Source: Aurantimonas coralicida (GTDB lineage Bacteria; Pseudomonadota; Alphaproteobacteria; Rhizobiales; Rhizobiaceae). From it: a DNA stretch of 49,180 bases. The DNA lies in the NCBI GenBank assembly GCA_011050685.1, contig DRFF01000130.1, forward strand, positions 1-49,180, read 5' to 3'. Position numbers and translations under genes: made by a program. The notes beneath the pieces were generated by a model. It was not told the origin of the DNA, made no database searches, and worked only from the letters and a program-made list of their open reading frames with translations. This document shows, one piece after another, positions 35,088-43,398 of the stretch (within the stretch, counting starts at the first letter, position 1; the number at the start of each line of letters is the position of its first letter).

Positions 35088-36803
35088 ATGTCGACCATAT
35101 CCACAGCTGTCGATAGCGCCCCAGCATCCGGAAAGCTTCATCGGAGCATTGATTGGACTGGCGCCTTCTGGGTAGCAAGCGGTGTGCCCGCGTTGGTTCT
35201 TTTCTCCATTGGCGGCATCGCCGGAGTTACAGGAAAACTTGCATTCCTGATCTGGATCGCATCGATGACGATGGGGTTCCTACAGTCGTTCACCTATGCC
35301 GAGATCGCCGGGTTGTTTCCGAATAAATCCGGCGGAGCCTCGATCTATGGTGCGGCTGCCTGGGTGCGCTATGCCAAACCGATCGCGCCCCTGTCGGTCT
35401 GGTGCAACTGGTTCGCGTGGTCGCCGGTGCTTTCGCTGGGTTGTTCCATTGCGGCAGCCTACATCCTCAACGCGCTCGCGCCCGTGCCCTTGGCCAATAG
35501 CACGGCCGTCGCCGACTGGCTGGCAACCAACGGGGCGGCCTTGACTGTCGCCGAGGCCGACAAGACCGCCGCCGCGGTCGCCGCCCTGACGCCGGGGATT
35601 CGCGAATGGACGTTGTTTCGCACGACCCTCGGTCCGGTGTCGCTGTCCCTCAATTCGGCGTTCTTCATCGGCGCCGTCTTGATGTTGATGGTGTTCGCGA
35701 TCCAGCATCGCGGCATATTGGGAACCGCCAAGTTCCAAAAATATATCGGACTGCTCGTCATCATCCCGATGGCGATCGTCGGCGTCGTCCCGATCCTGAA
35801 CGGTAACGTGGATTGGGGGAACTTTTCGCCGCTCGTGCCCCTGGCCGAGCCATACGCGCCGGAACCGGGCGCCTGGAACATAGCCGGTTGGACGCTCGTC
35901 CTGGGCGGCATGTTCATCGCCGCATGGTCGACTTACGGCTTTGAAACCGCCGTTTGTTACACCAGCGAGTTCAAGAACCCCGCAACCGACACCTTCAAGG
36001 CCATTTTCTACTCGGGTCTGCTCTGCCTTGTGCTGTTCAGCCTGGTGCCGTTCACCTTCCAAGGTGCGCTTGGCCTCGACGGCATGCTGTCGGACTCGAT
36101 CGTCGACGGATCGGGCGTGGCGGCTGCCATGGCGCATATGGTCGGCGGCGGGGCGATCATCGAGAGCCTGCTCGTCATGTTGATGATCCTGGCTTTGATG
36201 CTGACCTTGATGACGGCGATGGCCGGCTCATCGCGGACCCTCTACCAGGGCTCGGTCGATGGCTGGCTGCCGCGGTATCTGTCGCATGTGAATGAACACG
36301 GCGCGCCGACGCGGGCCATGTGGACCGATCTGGTGGTAAACCTCGTCGTCCTCGCGATCGCGGTGGCGGATGCGACCAGCTTCTTCTTCATCCTGGCCGT
36401 TTCCAATTGCGGCTACATCATCTTCAATTTCCTCAACCTCAATGCCGGGTGGATTCATCGCATCGACTCCGCCCACATTCCCCGCCCCTACAAGGCGCCG
36501 ACCGTGATCATCGTGATCGGCACCCTCTTCGCCTTCGTCAACGCCGTCTTCATGGGCGCCGGCGCGCAGGTCTGGAACCCGATGGCCTTGTGGGCGGGCC
36601 TGTTCACCGCGGCATTGATCATCCCGGTCTTCTTTTACCGTCACTACATCCAGGATCGCGGGAAATTTCCCGATCAGATGCTGGTCGACCTGCACATCGA
36701 ACCAGGCACGGCGATGACGCGGAAGGCAGGCATGTTGCCCTACCTGACGCTTGCCGGGGGCGTCATCGTGGTGCTCGTCTCGAACTGGATTTTCCAGGCC
36801 TGA
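35088..36803 (+). CDS. APC-superfamily amino acid/amine permease
   Basis: The 571-residue product has about twelve hydrophobic segments and APC blocks such as WVASGVPALVLFSIGGIAGV, MGFLQSFTYAEIAGLFPNKS and ggASIYGAAAW. Later come STYGFETAVCYTSEFKNPAT and MTAMAGSSRTLYQGSVDGWL. It would carry an amino acid or amine across the inner membrane by cation coupling. A roughly 45-residue Ala/Thr-rich loop sits near residue 135-180. GGAGG precedes the ATG by eleven bases. Its position before the methylated-amine block and the shared operator-like half-site suggest that it imports a methylated amine or a precursor; this is inferred. Confidence 0.85.
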   Translation: MSTISTAVDSAPASGKLHRSIDWTGAFWVASGVPALVLFSIGGIAGVTGKLAFLIWIASMTMGFLQSFTYAEIAGLFPNKSGGASIYGAAAWVRYAKPIAPLSVWCNWFAWSPVLSLGCSIAAAYILNALAPVPLANSTAVADWLATNGAALTVAEADKTAAAVAALTPGIREWTLFRTTLGPVSLSLNSAFFIGAVLMLMVFAIQHRGILGTAKFQKYIGLLVIIPMAIVGVVPILNGNVDWGNFSPLVPLAEPYAPEPGAWNIAGWTLVLGGMFIAAWSTYGFETAVCYTSEFKNPATDTFKAIFYSGLLCLVLFSLVPFTFQGALGLDGMLSDSIVDGSGVAAAMAHMVGGGAIIESLLVMLMILALMLTLMTAMAGSSRTLYQGSVDGWLPRYLSHVNEHGAPTRAMWTDLVVNLVVLAIAVADATSFFFILAVSNCGYIIFNFLNLNAGWIHRIDSAHIPRPYKAPTVIIVIGTLFAFVNAVFMGAGAQVWNPMALWAGLFTAALIIPVFFYRHYIQDRGKFPDQMLVDLHIEPGTAMTRKAGMLPYLTLAGGVIVVLVSNWIFQA

Positions 36804-36862
36804 CCCAAGCAAAACGATGACGGAAGAATGGCTCCGCCGAACCGGCCGAGCCTCACACTGAA

Positions 36863-36900
36863 GACAAACCCCGCCGATCGTCGGCGGGGTTTGTCGTTTT
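36863..36900 (+). terminator. Strong rho-independent terminator after the APC permease
   Basis: GACAAACCCCGCCGA (36863-36877) and TCGGCGGGGTTTGTC (36881-36895) form a perfect 15-base stem around the loop TCG, with TTTT close behind. It ends the permease transcript 60 bp after the stop. Confidence 0.9.
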
Positions 36901-37248
36901 GAGTGCGCCGCGAGTCCGATTGCGGATGGCCCGACCCGACGCCGCGTGAACTTTCCATCCCACGCGGATGCGCGAAGGACCCGTGGGCAGTCGTTGCCGC
37001 CGCGTCGGCGGCGTCATCGGCCAGTGGCCGACAACGCGGCGTCAACCGCCGGCCATTTGCAAACGCCGACCACGGCGATGGTTCAAGACGGGCGGCGCGA
37101 GCGAGGACGACCCGTCCGCTCGATTACGGCTTTGATCTTGGGAGAGGCAGCGCCGCGCCTTTACGGCACGGCTGAGCAACGCCGATGAAACGTCCGGCTC
37201 GCTATCGCATGGAAGATCTTGGTGCCGCAGGCGATCCGGACCAGGTCG
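36901..37248. other. Gene-free stretch between the permease and dmm operon
   Basis: These 348 bases show no recognisable gene on either strand, no repeat and no RNA. The open frames present encode low-complexity Arg/Ala-rich sequence. Confidence 0.5.
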
Positions 37249-38292
37249 TCAGTCGTCGGGAAATATCCCCGCAGACGTGGGCGCCCCGTCGTCATATTTC
37301 GCCAGCCATTCGACGATCATCGGCCGGTTGGCGGCGAAGCCCTTGTAGGTCGCCAGATCCTCCGGGAGGTCGCGCAGGATCCGATGCAGTCGCCGACCCC
37401 ATTTGGGAACCGTGACCAATTCCTCCAGCTTGATCAGATAGCAGCGGATCGGGAAGACGAGAGCGTTGGAGCGCGGTAGCCGAAAGAATGTCTGCAGTTC
37501 GACGCGCAAATGCTGCTTGTACCCCAGATTCTCCGGCGTCAGCGTCGCCTTCTGCACACCCCATTTGTGGTAATTCTCGGGGCTCGTATCGAGCAGCGGA
37601 TTGACGGTCATCGTCCAGTTCAGCCGCCGCGCCGGACTTCCTTGCTGAATGTTCAGCAGAAACTTCAGGGCGCGCGTGAAAATTCCCATTTCATGGGCGC
37701 GCGGCACCGGAGCGTGCCATTCGAAAAAGTTCATGCCGATATCGAAATCCAGCGACCAGTCGGCCTGGCTGGTGACCATGCCGGCGTCCATCCACAGATT
37801 GTCCTCCCTCTGATCGAGGACGGCGAAATCGCCCTGGGTCTGGCGCGTGATGTATTCCATCGGGCCGCAAGGGAGGCTGGCGTCGTCGAGAAAGACGAAT
37901 GTCTGTTCGATTCCGAGCGGTCGGTTGATCCAGTGCCAGTTGTCGCCGTCGCGGTGCAACTCGAACAGGTCGGGATAGTCCTGCGACTTGGCGACCATGA
38001 TGAGTTCCAAAAGGTCCCATCCCGCCAGGTTCATGTGCGGCAGCGACTGACAGCGCAGCGGATCTTCCGCCAGAACCTTGGCGCGATCTCGCATTTCGGC
38101 AACGTAGTGTTCGTCGACGTCGAAAGCGTGCTCGAATGCGCTGCCCGGCCGACCGGAATCGTGCGGCTCCATGTTCACCGAGTACATGTAGGTGTCTTCG
38201 ATAAACGGAAACGGAAACCGACGAATTTGTTCGGGCGAATTGAAGAAGGTGAAATCGTCGCGAAAGGTTTCGTCTTTGAAATTAATGCCCAT
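37249..38292 (-). CDS. Haem-dependent oxidative N-demethylase (DUF3445), dimethylamine monooxygenase subunit
   Basis: The 347-residue product belongs to DUF3445, the haem-dependent oxidative N-demethylase family that supplies the catalytic subunit of dimethylamine monooxygenase. Recognisable blocks are FPFIEDTYMYSVNM, AGWDLLELIMVAKSQDYPDL and RLNWTMTVNPLLD, with VELQTFFRLPRSNALVFPIR towards the end. ATG at 38292 follows GGTGG; a GTG at 38301 is an alternative. It is the last gene of the four-gene operon, nine bases after the reductase. The literature letters for the subunits (DmmA, B, C) are not assigned here because I cannot confirm which applies. Confidence 0.85.
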   Translation of the reverse strand: MGINFKDETFRDDFTFFNSPEQIRRFPFPFIEDTYMYSVNMEPHDSGRPGSAFEHAFDVDEHYVAEMRDRAKVLAEDPLRCQSLPHMNLAGWDLLELIMVAKSQDYPDLFELHRDGDNWHWINRPLGIEQTFVFLDDASLPCGPMEYITRQTQGDFAVLDQREDNLWMDAGMVTSQADWSLDFDIGMNFFEWHAPVPRAHEMGIFTRALKFLLNIQQGSPARRLNWTMTVNPLLDTSPENYHKWGVQKATLTPENLGYKQHLRVELQTFFRLPRSNALVFPIRCYLIKLEELVTVPKWGRRLHRILRDLPEDLATYKGFAANRPMIVEWLAKYDDGAPTSAGIFPDD

Positions 38293-38301
38293 ATCGACCA
38301 C

Positions 38302-39267
38302 CTATCGTTCGAGGACCAGCGTCTTGCCTTGGAAGCGCGAGACACATGGCATGATCTTGAGACCTGATTTGCGATCTTCTTCCGAGAGCCAGTGATCGTT
38401 GTGAATGAGCGTGCCGTCGCAGGAGATCACATTGGTCTCGCATTGCCCGCATGCCCCGCCGCGGCACAGATACGGCGCCTCGACCCCCGCATGCTCGATC
38501 GCCTCCAGAAGGCTCTGGTGTTCGCCCACCGTGACGGTCTTGTTCGAAACGGCGAGCTCCGCGGTAAACGGGTCGCCCGAGGCCGGCGCTAGAAACTCCT
38601 CGGAGTGAACGGTCTGGCGCGGCCAGCCGAGTGCGAGAGCGGTCTTCTTGACCTCGTCGATCATCCGCTCCGGCCCGCAGACATAGACGTGGGTTCCCAA
38701 CGGCTGGCTCGTCAACAGAGCCGCGAAATCGATCCCATCGCCTCGATCGCGTTCGTAGATCCGCACCCTGTTCGGGTAGCGCTCCGTCGTTTCGCGGCAA
38801 TAGGCGCCGTGTTCCGCATTGCGCACCACGTAATGCAACTCGAAATGCGCGTTCGCGGCTTCAAGCTGCCGGGTCTGGGCCAGAAACGGCGTGATGCCGA
38901 TCCCGCCTGCAATCAACAGGTGCTTGCGGGCCCTCAGATCGAGCGGAAACAGGTTGACGGGATTGCTGATCGTCAACCTCATCCCGCGCTCGACCTTGCG
39001 GTGCATGAATAGCGAGCCGCCTCGACCCGCTTCGTCGCGACGCACCGAAATCATGTAGTTCGACCGGTCGGCGGGATCGCCCATGAGCGAGTAAGGATTG
39101 CGCCGCAGGACATCGCCATCCGGCATCTCGACGACGGTGTGGGCGCCGCCGGAAAATGCCGGAAGCGGCCGGCCGTCCTCCCGCGCCATACGAACCCGCC
39201 TGACAAGTGGGGTCACATCGCAGGTCTCGGTCACGATCACCGAGAGCTTGGCGCCGCCGGCGCTCAC
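38302..39267 (-). CDS. Ferredoxin-type reductase subunit of dimethylamine monooxygenase (VanB/PDR family)
   Basis: The 321-residue product has three modules. An FMN/FAD-binding barrel carries RRNPYSLMGDP, an NAD-binding fold carries HLLIAGGIGITPFLAQ and YVCGPERMIDEV, and a C-terminal 2Fe-2S plant-type ferredoxin carries CRGGACGQCETN followed by C in KIMPCVSR. It passes electrons from NAD(P)H to the haem demethylase. The start is a GTG at 39267, overlapping the stop of the preceding small-subunit gene by four bases (GTGA). The longer frame upstream encodes out-of-frame sequence. Confidence 0.88.
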   Translation of the reverse strand: MSAGGAKLSVIVTETCDVTPLVRRVRMAREDGRPLPAFSGGAHTVVEMPDGDVLRRNPYSLMGDPADRSNYMISVRRDEAGRGGSLFMHRKVERGMRLTISNPVNLFPLDLRARKHLLIAGGIGITPFLAQTRQLEAANAHFELHYVVRNAEHGAYCRETTERYPNRVRIYERDRGDGIDFAALLTSQPLGTHVYVCGPERMIDEVKKTALALGWPRQTVHSEEFLAPASGDPFTAELAVSNKTVTVGEHQSLLEAIEHAGVEAPYLCRGGACGQCETNVISCDGTLIHNDHWLSEEDRKSGLKIMPCVSRFQGKTLVLER

Positions 39268-39875
39268 TGGAAACGCTCCACGGCCGGCGGGATGTCGCCG
39301 GGATTTTCGGCATCCACACAGACCGCCTGGAACGCCGCCATGCGGCGCGAATAGTGATCCCTCACAAAGAGGTTGAGCCCGCAATGCGCACATACGAAGG
39401 GATCATGGGTGACGTCCTCGGTGATCCCCTTGCAATGCACGCACTGCATTCGCCTCGCCGTCGAGCCGCGATGCTCGGTCTGAATGGCTTCGTGCGGAAT
39501 ACCGGCGTCGGTCGCTTCTCGCATGGCCTGCCCGATCAGCCCCTCGGTTCCCGCCAGATAGACCTGCAAGCCCATACGGGCGTCCTGCAAGGCCTTGCGC
39601 AGGCGTGGCACGGCCGCCTCGTAGGAGGGGCCAGCATAAAATTGTGCCGGCGCGAGCCCTTCAAATGCCTCGACCCAGCGACGCCCGGTCTGCTTCGGAA
39701 TATAGATCACGTGCGATGCTGCCGGGAGATCGGCGGGCGCGGCCGCGAACAGATCGAGCAGCGCTTCGGCGCCTTCGGCGTCGGCGATCATAAGGTGCGC
39801 ATAGCCGCTCCGCGGCTGCAGCACGCCATATACCGGTCGGCTCGCTATGGACGGTTCGAAGACAGTCTTCGTCAT
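39264..39875 (-). CDS. Small zinc-ribbon subunit of the dimethylamine monooxygenase cluster
   Basis: The 203-residue product has an N-terminal part resembling a reductase-like fold (PRSGYAHLMIADAEGAEALL, GLQVYLAGTEGLIGQAMREA). A C-terminal four-cysteine ribbon (MQCVHCKG with FVCAHCG) may bind zinc or iron. A protein of this kind accompanies the haem demethylase and reductase in dmm clusters. It overlaps the reductase gene by four bases and follows the folate-dependent gene by 86 bp. A role in complex assembly or electron transfer is likely. Confidence 0.75.
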   Translation of the reverse strand: MTKTVFEPSIASRPVYGVLQPRSGYAHLMIADAEGAEALLDLFAAAPADLPAASHVIYIPKQTGRRWVEAFEGLAPAQFYAGPSYEAAVPRLRKALQDARMGLQVYLAGTEGLIGQAMREATDAGIPHEAIQTEHRGSTARRMQCVHCKGITEDVTHDPFVCAHCGLNLFVRDHYSRRMAAFQAVCVDAENPGDIPPAVERFQ

Positions 39876-39961
39876 GCCTGTGGTTCACCTCGCGGAACGA
39901 TCATGGACGCTGGCGGTTGGCCCCTCTGTCGCCCGACTTTGACTTCGCCAGTCGTCGCGTA

Positions 39962-41095
39962 TCAGCCCTTCGCCGTGCGCCTTTTCTTGTCGACATCGTA
40001 GAACGGCATCGGCTGCGCGATGCAGGAAATGTTACCGCTTGCGTTCGCGACGACCAACGGCGTGCCCTCGACCGCGCAATCGACCGGCATGCGTGCGATG
40101 CCAACATTATGCTTGTTGAGCGGGGAATACATCCCGACCGTCACGGTACCGACCCGCTTGCCGTCCTTCATCAGCGCGGCACCTTCGTCGGCGGGTTCGG
40201 TGCCCTCCAGCTTGACGCCGTAGATCTTGAACCGCTCCTTGCCCTTCAGCCGGTAGTGTTCCTCGGCGCCGCGGAAGCCGGTCTTGCCGGGCGAGACCGT
40301 GAAGTCGAGCCCGAGTTCCCAGAGCGTATCGCCTGGCCCCTCGTTCTCGAAGGGATATTTTTCGGAGTTGTCATAGGGGAAGAAGAGAAGATAGCTTTCG
40401 GCGCGCAGGAGATCGAGCGTGGTGAACCGGGTCGGGATGATGCCCATCGCCGCACCGTCCTCGACGATCCGATCCCAGATCGTCGGCGCGTCCTGGCCGC
40501 GGCAGAAAATCTCGTAGCCGCGCTCGCCCGTGTAACCCGTGCGCGAAATCGTCACCGGCCTGTCGAACAGCGTCGTGTGGGTATGGCTGAAATAGTTCAG
40601 ATTGCGGATGCCATCGACGTGCTTGGCGAGGAAATCCACCGCGAGCGGGCCCTGCAGCGAGATGTCGTGCAGGTCGTCGTCGAAATGCACGGAGACGTTC
40701 CTGCCGCTCGCCGACATCGTCAGTTGCTCGTGCCCTTGCCCCGAACCGTGGACGACCATCCAGCTGTTCGGCCCCATGCGGTAGATCACGCAGTCGTCGA
40801 CGAATTTGCCCTGATCGTTGAGCATCGTGGCGTAGGTTGAGCGGCCCGGCTTGATCTTCTCCACGTTGCGCGTCGTGGCCCGGTCGATCACATGGCTTGC
40901 ATGCGGTCCCACCAGATGAACCTTCTTCAGGCCCGAGACATCCATGACTCCGGCCTTCGTGCGAATCGCCAGATATTCCTCCCCCTGATCCTTGTCGTAG
41001 GTCCAGGCGGTGCCCATGCCGCTCCAATCCTCGAGATGGGAGCCCATCGCCCGGTGCCGATCGGCGAGTGCCGAAAATCTCCAGGATGCCGTCAT
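39962..41095 (-). CDS. GcvT-family folate-dependent protein of the dimethylamine operon (DmmD-like)
   Basis: The 377-residue product has the aminomethyltransferase (GcvT) fold. Blocks include KAGVMDVSGLKKVHLVGPHA, ISLQGPLAVDFLAKHVDG, ISRTGYTGERGYEIFCRGQD and LDLLRAESYLLFFPYDNSEK. It probably traps formaldehyde released from dimethylamine on tetrahydrofolate as methylene-H4F. It is the first gene of the minus-strand dmm operon and is divergent from tmm. Another folate-dependent N-demethylase is possible from sequence alone. Confidence 0.82.
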   Translation of the reverse strand: MTASWRFSALADRHRAMGSHLEDWSGMGTAWTYDKDQGEEYLAIRTKAGVMDVSGLKKVHLVGPHASHVIDRATTRNVEKIKPGRSTYATMLNDQGKFVDDCVIYRMGPNSWMVVHGSGQGHEQLTMSASGRNVSVHFDDDLHDISLQGPLAVDFLAKHVDGIRNLNYFSHTHTTLFDRPVTISRTGYTGERGYEIFCRGQDAPTIWDRIVEDGAAMGIIPTRFTTLDLLRAESYLLFFPYDNSEKYPFENEGPGDTLWELGLDFTVSPGKTGFRGAEEHYRLKGKERFKIYGVKLEGTEPADEGAALMKDGKRVGTVTVGMYSPLNKHNVGIARMPVDCAVEGTPLVVANASGNISCIAQPMPFYDVDKKRRTAKG

Positions 41096-41165
41096 GTCTT
41101 TCTCCCATTCGAAGCGCGCGAGCGAACCCTATTTGACCCATGTCGAGCGGAAAAATGCAACCTCC

Positions 41166-41195
41166 TTATGCAAATTTATTTCCTGACAGGCAAAT
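41166..41195. promoter_or_regulatory. Palindromic element in the dmm-tmm divergent region
   Basis: ATTTCCTG-A-CAGGCAAAT (41178-41195) is an inverted repeat, preceded by TTATGCAAATTT (41166-41177). Nearly the same composite, TTATGCAAGTAATATTCCCT, precedes tdm at the same orientation relative to its gene. It lies 70-100 bp before the first dmm gene. The rest of the 465 bp divergent region shows no gene. Confidence 0.5.
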
Positions 41196-41560
41196 CGTAG
41201 CGATTGCCGTCCCGCCTACGGCTTCAAATGCTGCTGCCCATGCCAGATTTACCTATCAAGAATAAAAAATTCCTGTTAGTTGAAATCTGGAATGACATGC
41301 GGGACGATGTCGTCGAAGGGGCGGAGGAACCTCATACGCCGAAAGGGCCACATACCGGGAACGATGGTCGAGAGCGGCTATCGTCCACTGCGGATTTTCC
41401 GATTTGGCGCGGCGGCGTCGGGAGACGCAGCCGACGACCGATCGGCGCTGGACAGGGGTCCGATGCCCGGCCCTTCGCGAATCGGGAGCGGGACAAATCT
41501 CTGGATATCTGACGAAAGAGCCATGAACGATTTAAAAGTTCCATGGAAAGGGAGAGCACA

Positions 41561-42904
41561 GTGACTAAACGCATCGCCATCATCGGCGCCGGACCCTCCG
41601 GCCTGGCCCAGCTTCGAGCCTTCCAGTCGGCGGCTCAGAAAGGCGCCGAAATCCCGGAGATCGTCTGCTTCGAGAAGCAGGCCAACTGGGGCGGTCTGTG
41701 GAATTATTCGTGGCGAACCGGACTGGACGAATATGGCGAGCCCGTCCACGGCTCCATGTACCGTTATCTGTGGTCGAACGGCCCGAAGGAAGGTCTGGAG
41801 TTCGCCGACTACTCCTTCGAGGAGCATTTCGGCAAGCAGATCGCTTCCTATCCCCCGCGCGCGGTGCTCTTCAACTACATCGAGGGGCGGGTGAAGAAGG
41901 CCAATGTGCGCGACTGGATCCGCTTTCGCACCCCTGTGCGTTCGGTTACCTACGACGAGGGGTCCGGCCTGTTCACGGTGACCGCGCACAACCTTCTGGA
42001 GGATCACGAATACACCGAGGAGTTCGACCACGTCGTCGTCGCCTCCGGCCATTTCTCGACTCCGAATGTCCCATATTTCGAGGGATTCGAGGGTTTCAAC
42101 GGCCGCGTGCTTCATGCTCACGATTTCCGCGACGCCCGCGAATTCATCGGCAAGGACATTCTGGTGATCGGCACCAGCTACTCGGCCGAGGACATCGGCT
42201 CGCAATGCTGGAAGTACGGCTGCAAGTCCGTGACGGTCTCCTACCGTACAGCGCCCATGGGCTTTAACTGGCCGGACAACTGGCAGGAGGTGCCGCTCCT
42301 GCAGAAGGTCGAGGGCGATATCGCCACCTTCAAGGACGGCACCACCAAGCGGGTCGACGCGATCATCCTGTGCACGGGATACAAGCATCATTTCCCGTTC
42401 CTGCCGGACGATCTGCGGCTGAAGACTGCCAATCGGCTGGCGACCGCCGACCTCTACAAGGGCGTCGTCTGGGTCCATAATCCGAAGCTGTTCTATCTCG
42501 GCATGCAGGACCAGTGGTACACATTCAATATGTTCGACGCGCAGGCTTGGTACGTGCGCGACGTCATTCTCGGCCGGATCGAACTGCCCGACAGCAAGGA
42601 GGCACTTCTCAAAGATGTCGCCGATCGTGTGGCGGCCGAGGACGCCGGGGAGGACGACTACGCCGCGATCCGCTACCAGGGCGATTACGTCAAGGAGCTC
42701 GTCGCCGAGACCGACTATCCGAGCTTTGACGTCGACGGCGCCAACGAAGCCTTCTTCCAATGGAAGAAGCACAAGAAGAAAGACATCATGGGCTTCCGCG
42801 ACAACAGCTACAAATCGGTCATCACCGGATCGATGGCGCCGGCGCATCATACGTTGTGGAAGGATGAACTCGACGATTCCCTCGAGAGCTATCTGCGAAA
42901 TTGA
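41561..42904 (+). CDS. tmm: Trimethylamine monooxygenase Tmm
   Basis: Tmm is a flavin monooxygenase that oxidises trimethylamine to its N-oxide with NADPH and oxygen. The 447-residue product has the FAD motif [15 protein letters not shown], the FMO identifying stretch [14 protein letters not shown], the NADPH motif [13 protein letters not shown], and Tmm-specific [20 protein letters not shown] and [12 protein letters not shown]. The start is GTG at 41561 after GGGAG; the ATG 18 bases earlier has no ribosome site and would add MEREST. It runs opposite to the dmm operon and tdm. Confidence 0.94.
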   Translation: MTKRIAIIGAGPSGLAQLRAFQSAAQKGAEIPEIVCFEKQANWGGLWNYSWRTGLDEYGEPVHGSMYRYLWSNGPKEGLEFADYSFEEHFGKQIASYPPRAVLFNYIEGRVKKANVRDWIRFRTPVRSVTYDEGSGLFTVTAHNLLEDHEYTEEFDHVVVASGHFSTPNVPYFEGFEGFNGRVLHAHDFRDAREFIGKDILVIGTSYSAEDIGSQCWKYGCKSVTVSYRTAPMGFNWPDNWQEVPLLQKVEGDIATFKDGTTKRVDAIILCTGYKHHFPFLPDDLRLKTANRLATADLYKGVVWVHNPKLFYLGMQDQWYTFNMFDAQAWYVRDVILGRIELPDSKEALLKDVADRVAAEDAGEDDYAAIRYQGDYVKELVAETDYPSFDVDGANEAFFQWKKHKKKDIMGFRDNSYKSVITGSMAPAHHTLWKDELDDSLESYLRN

Positions 42905-42984
42905 ACCGAGCAGGTGGGGGGCTCGGCGCGCTCCCCCTGCCTGGTCCTCGCGGGAAACTTTCGCTGGGCCGATCCCGGAAGCTT

Positions 42985-43380
42985 CTATTCCGACTCGACG
43001 TTGACCAGCACCAAAGCGACGCGGCCTAACGCGGCGCGCATATGGTCGGCGGCCTCGCCGACCATATTGCAATCGCGCATCGCCTTGTCGAGACAGGCGA
43101 GCCACTGATCGGCGTCCTCGCGCCGGATCGGCACATGCGCATGCACCTCGCGGACATCCATGTGGCCGTGGCGTTCCGCGTAATACCGCCGACCGCCCAG
43201 GAAGCCGCAGAGGAAGTCGAACTGCTCGGTCCTGGCATGCGCCATCCCGTGCCCACGCAGGTGAAGCGTCAACAGATGTGCGGATGCTGGGTCGCTCTCA
43301 ATGATATCGTAGAAGCGCTCGACGAGGGTCCGCAACGATGTCTCGCCACCAATGTCCTCGACAGTCGATCGGATCGACAC
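42985..43380 (-). CDS. Group II truncated haemoglobin
   Basis: The 131-residue product is a 2/2 globin. FLGGRRYYAERHGHMDVREV with HAHVPIRREDADQWLACL holds the probable proximal histidine and the group II tryptophan at G8 (QWL). IESDPASAHLLTLHLRGHGM covers the B-E region. Such globins bind oxygen or nitric oxide and often protect haem enzymes. It begins 18 bp after the tdm stop on the same strand and is therefore probably co-transcribed with tdm. The link to methylamine breakdown is new to me. Confidence 0.88.
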   Translation of the reverse strand: MSIRSTVEDIGGETSLRTLVERFYDIIESDPASAHLLTLHLRGHGMAHARTEQFDFLCGFLGGRRYYAERHGHMDVREVHAHVPIRREDADQWLACLDKAMRDCNMVGEAADHMRAALGRVALVLVNVESE

Positions 43381-43398
43381 ATTCCCCTCCCTTGATGA

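Noticed and set aside
41378-43105. 575-codon minus-strand open frame opposite tmm
   Set aside because: tmm is unambiguous on the plus strand; the shadow has no motif.
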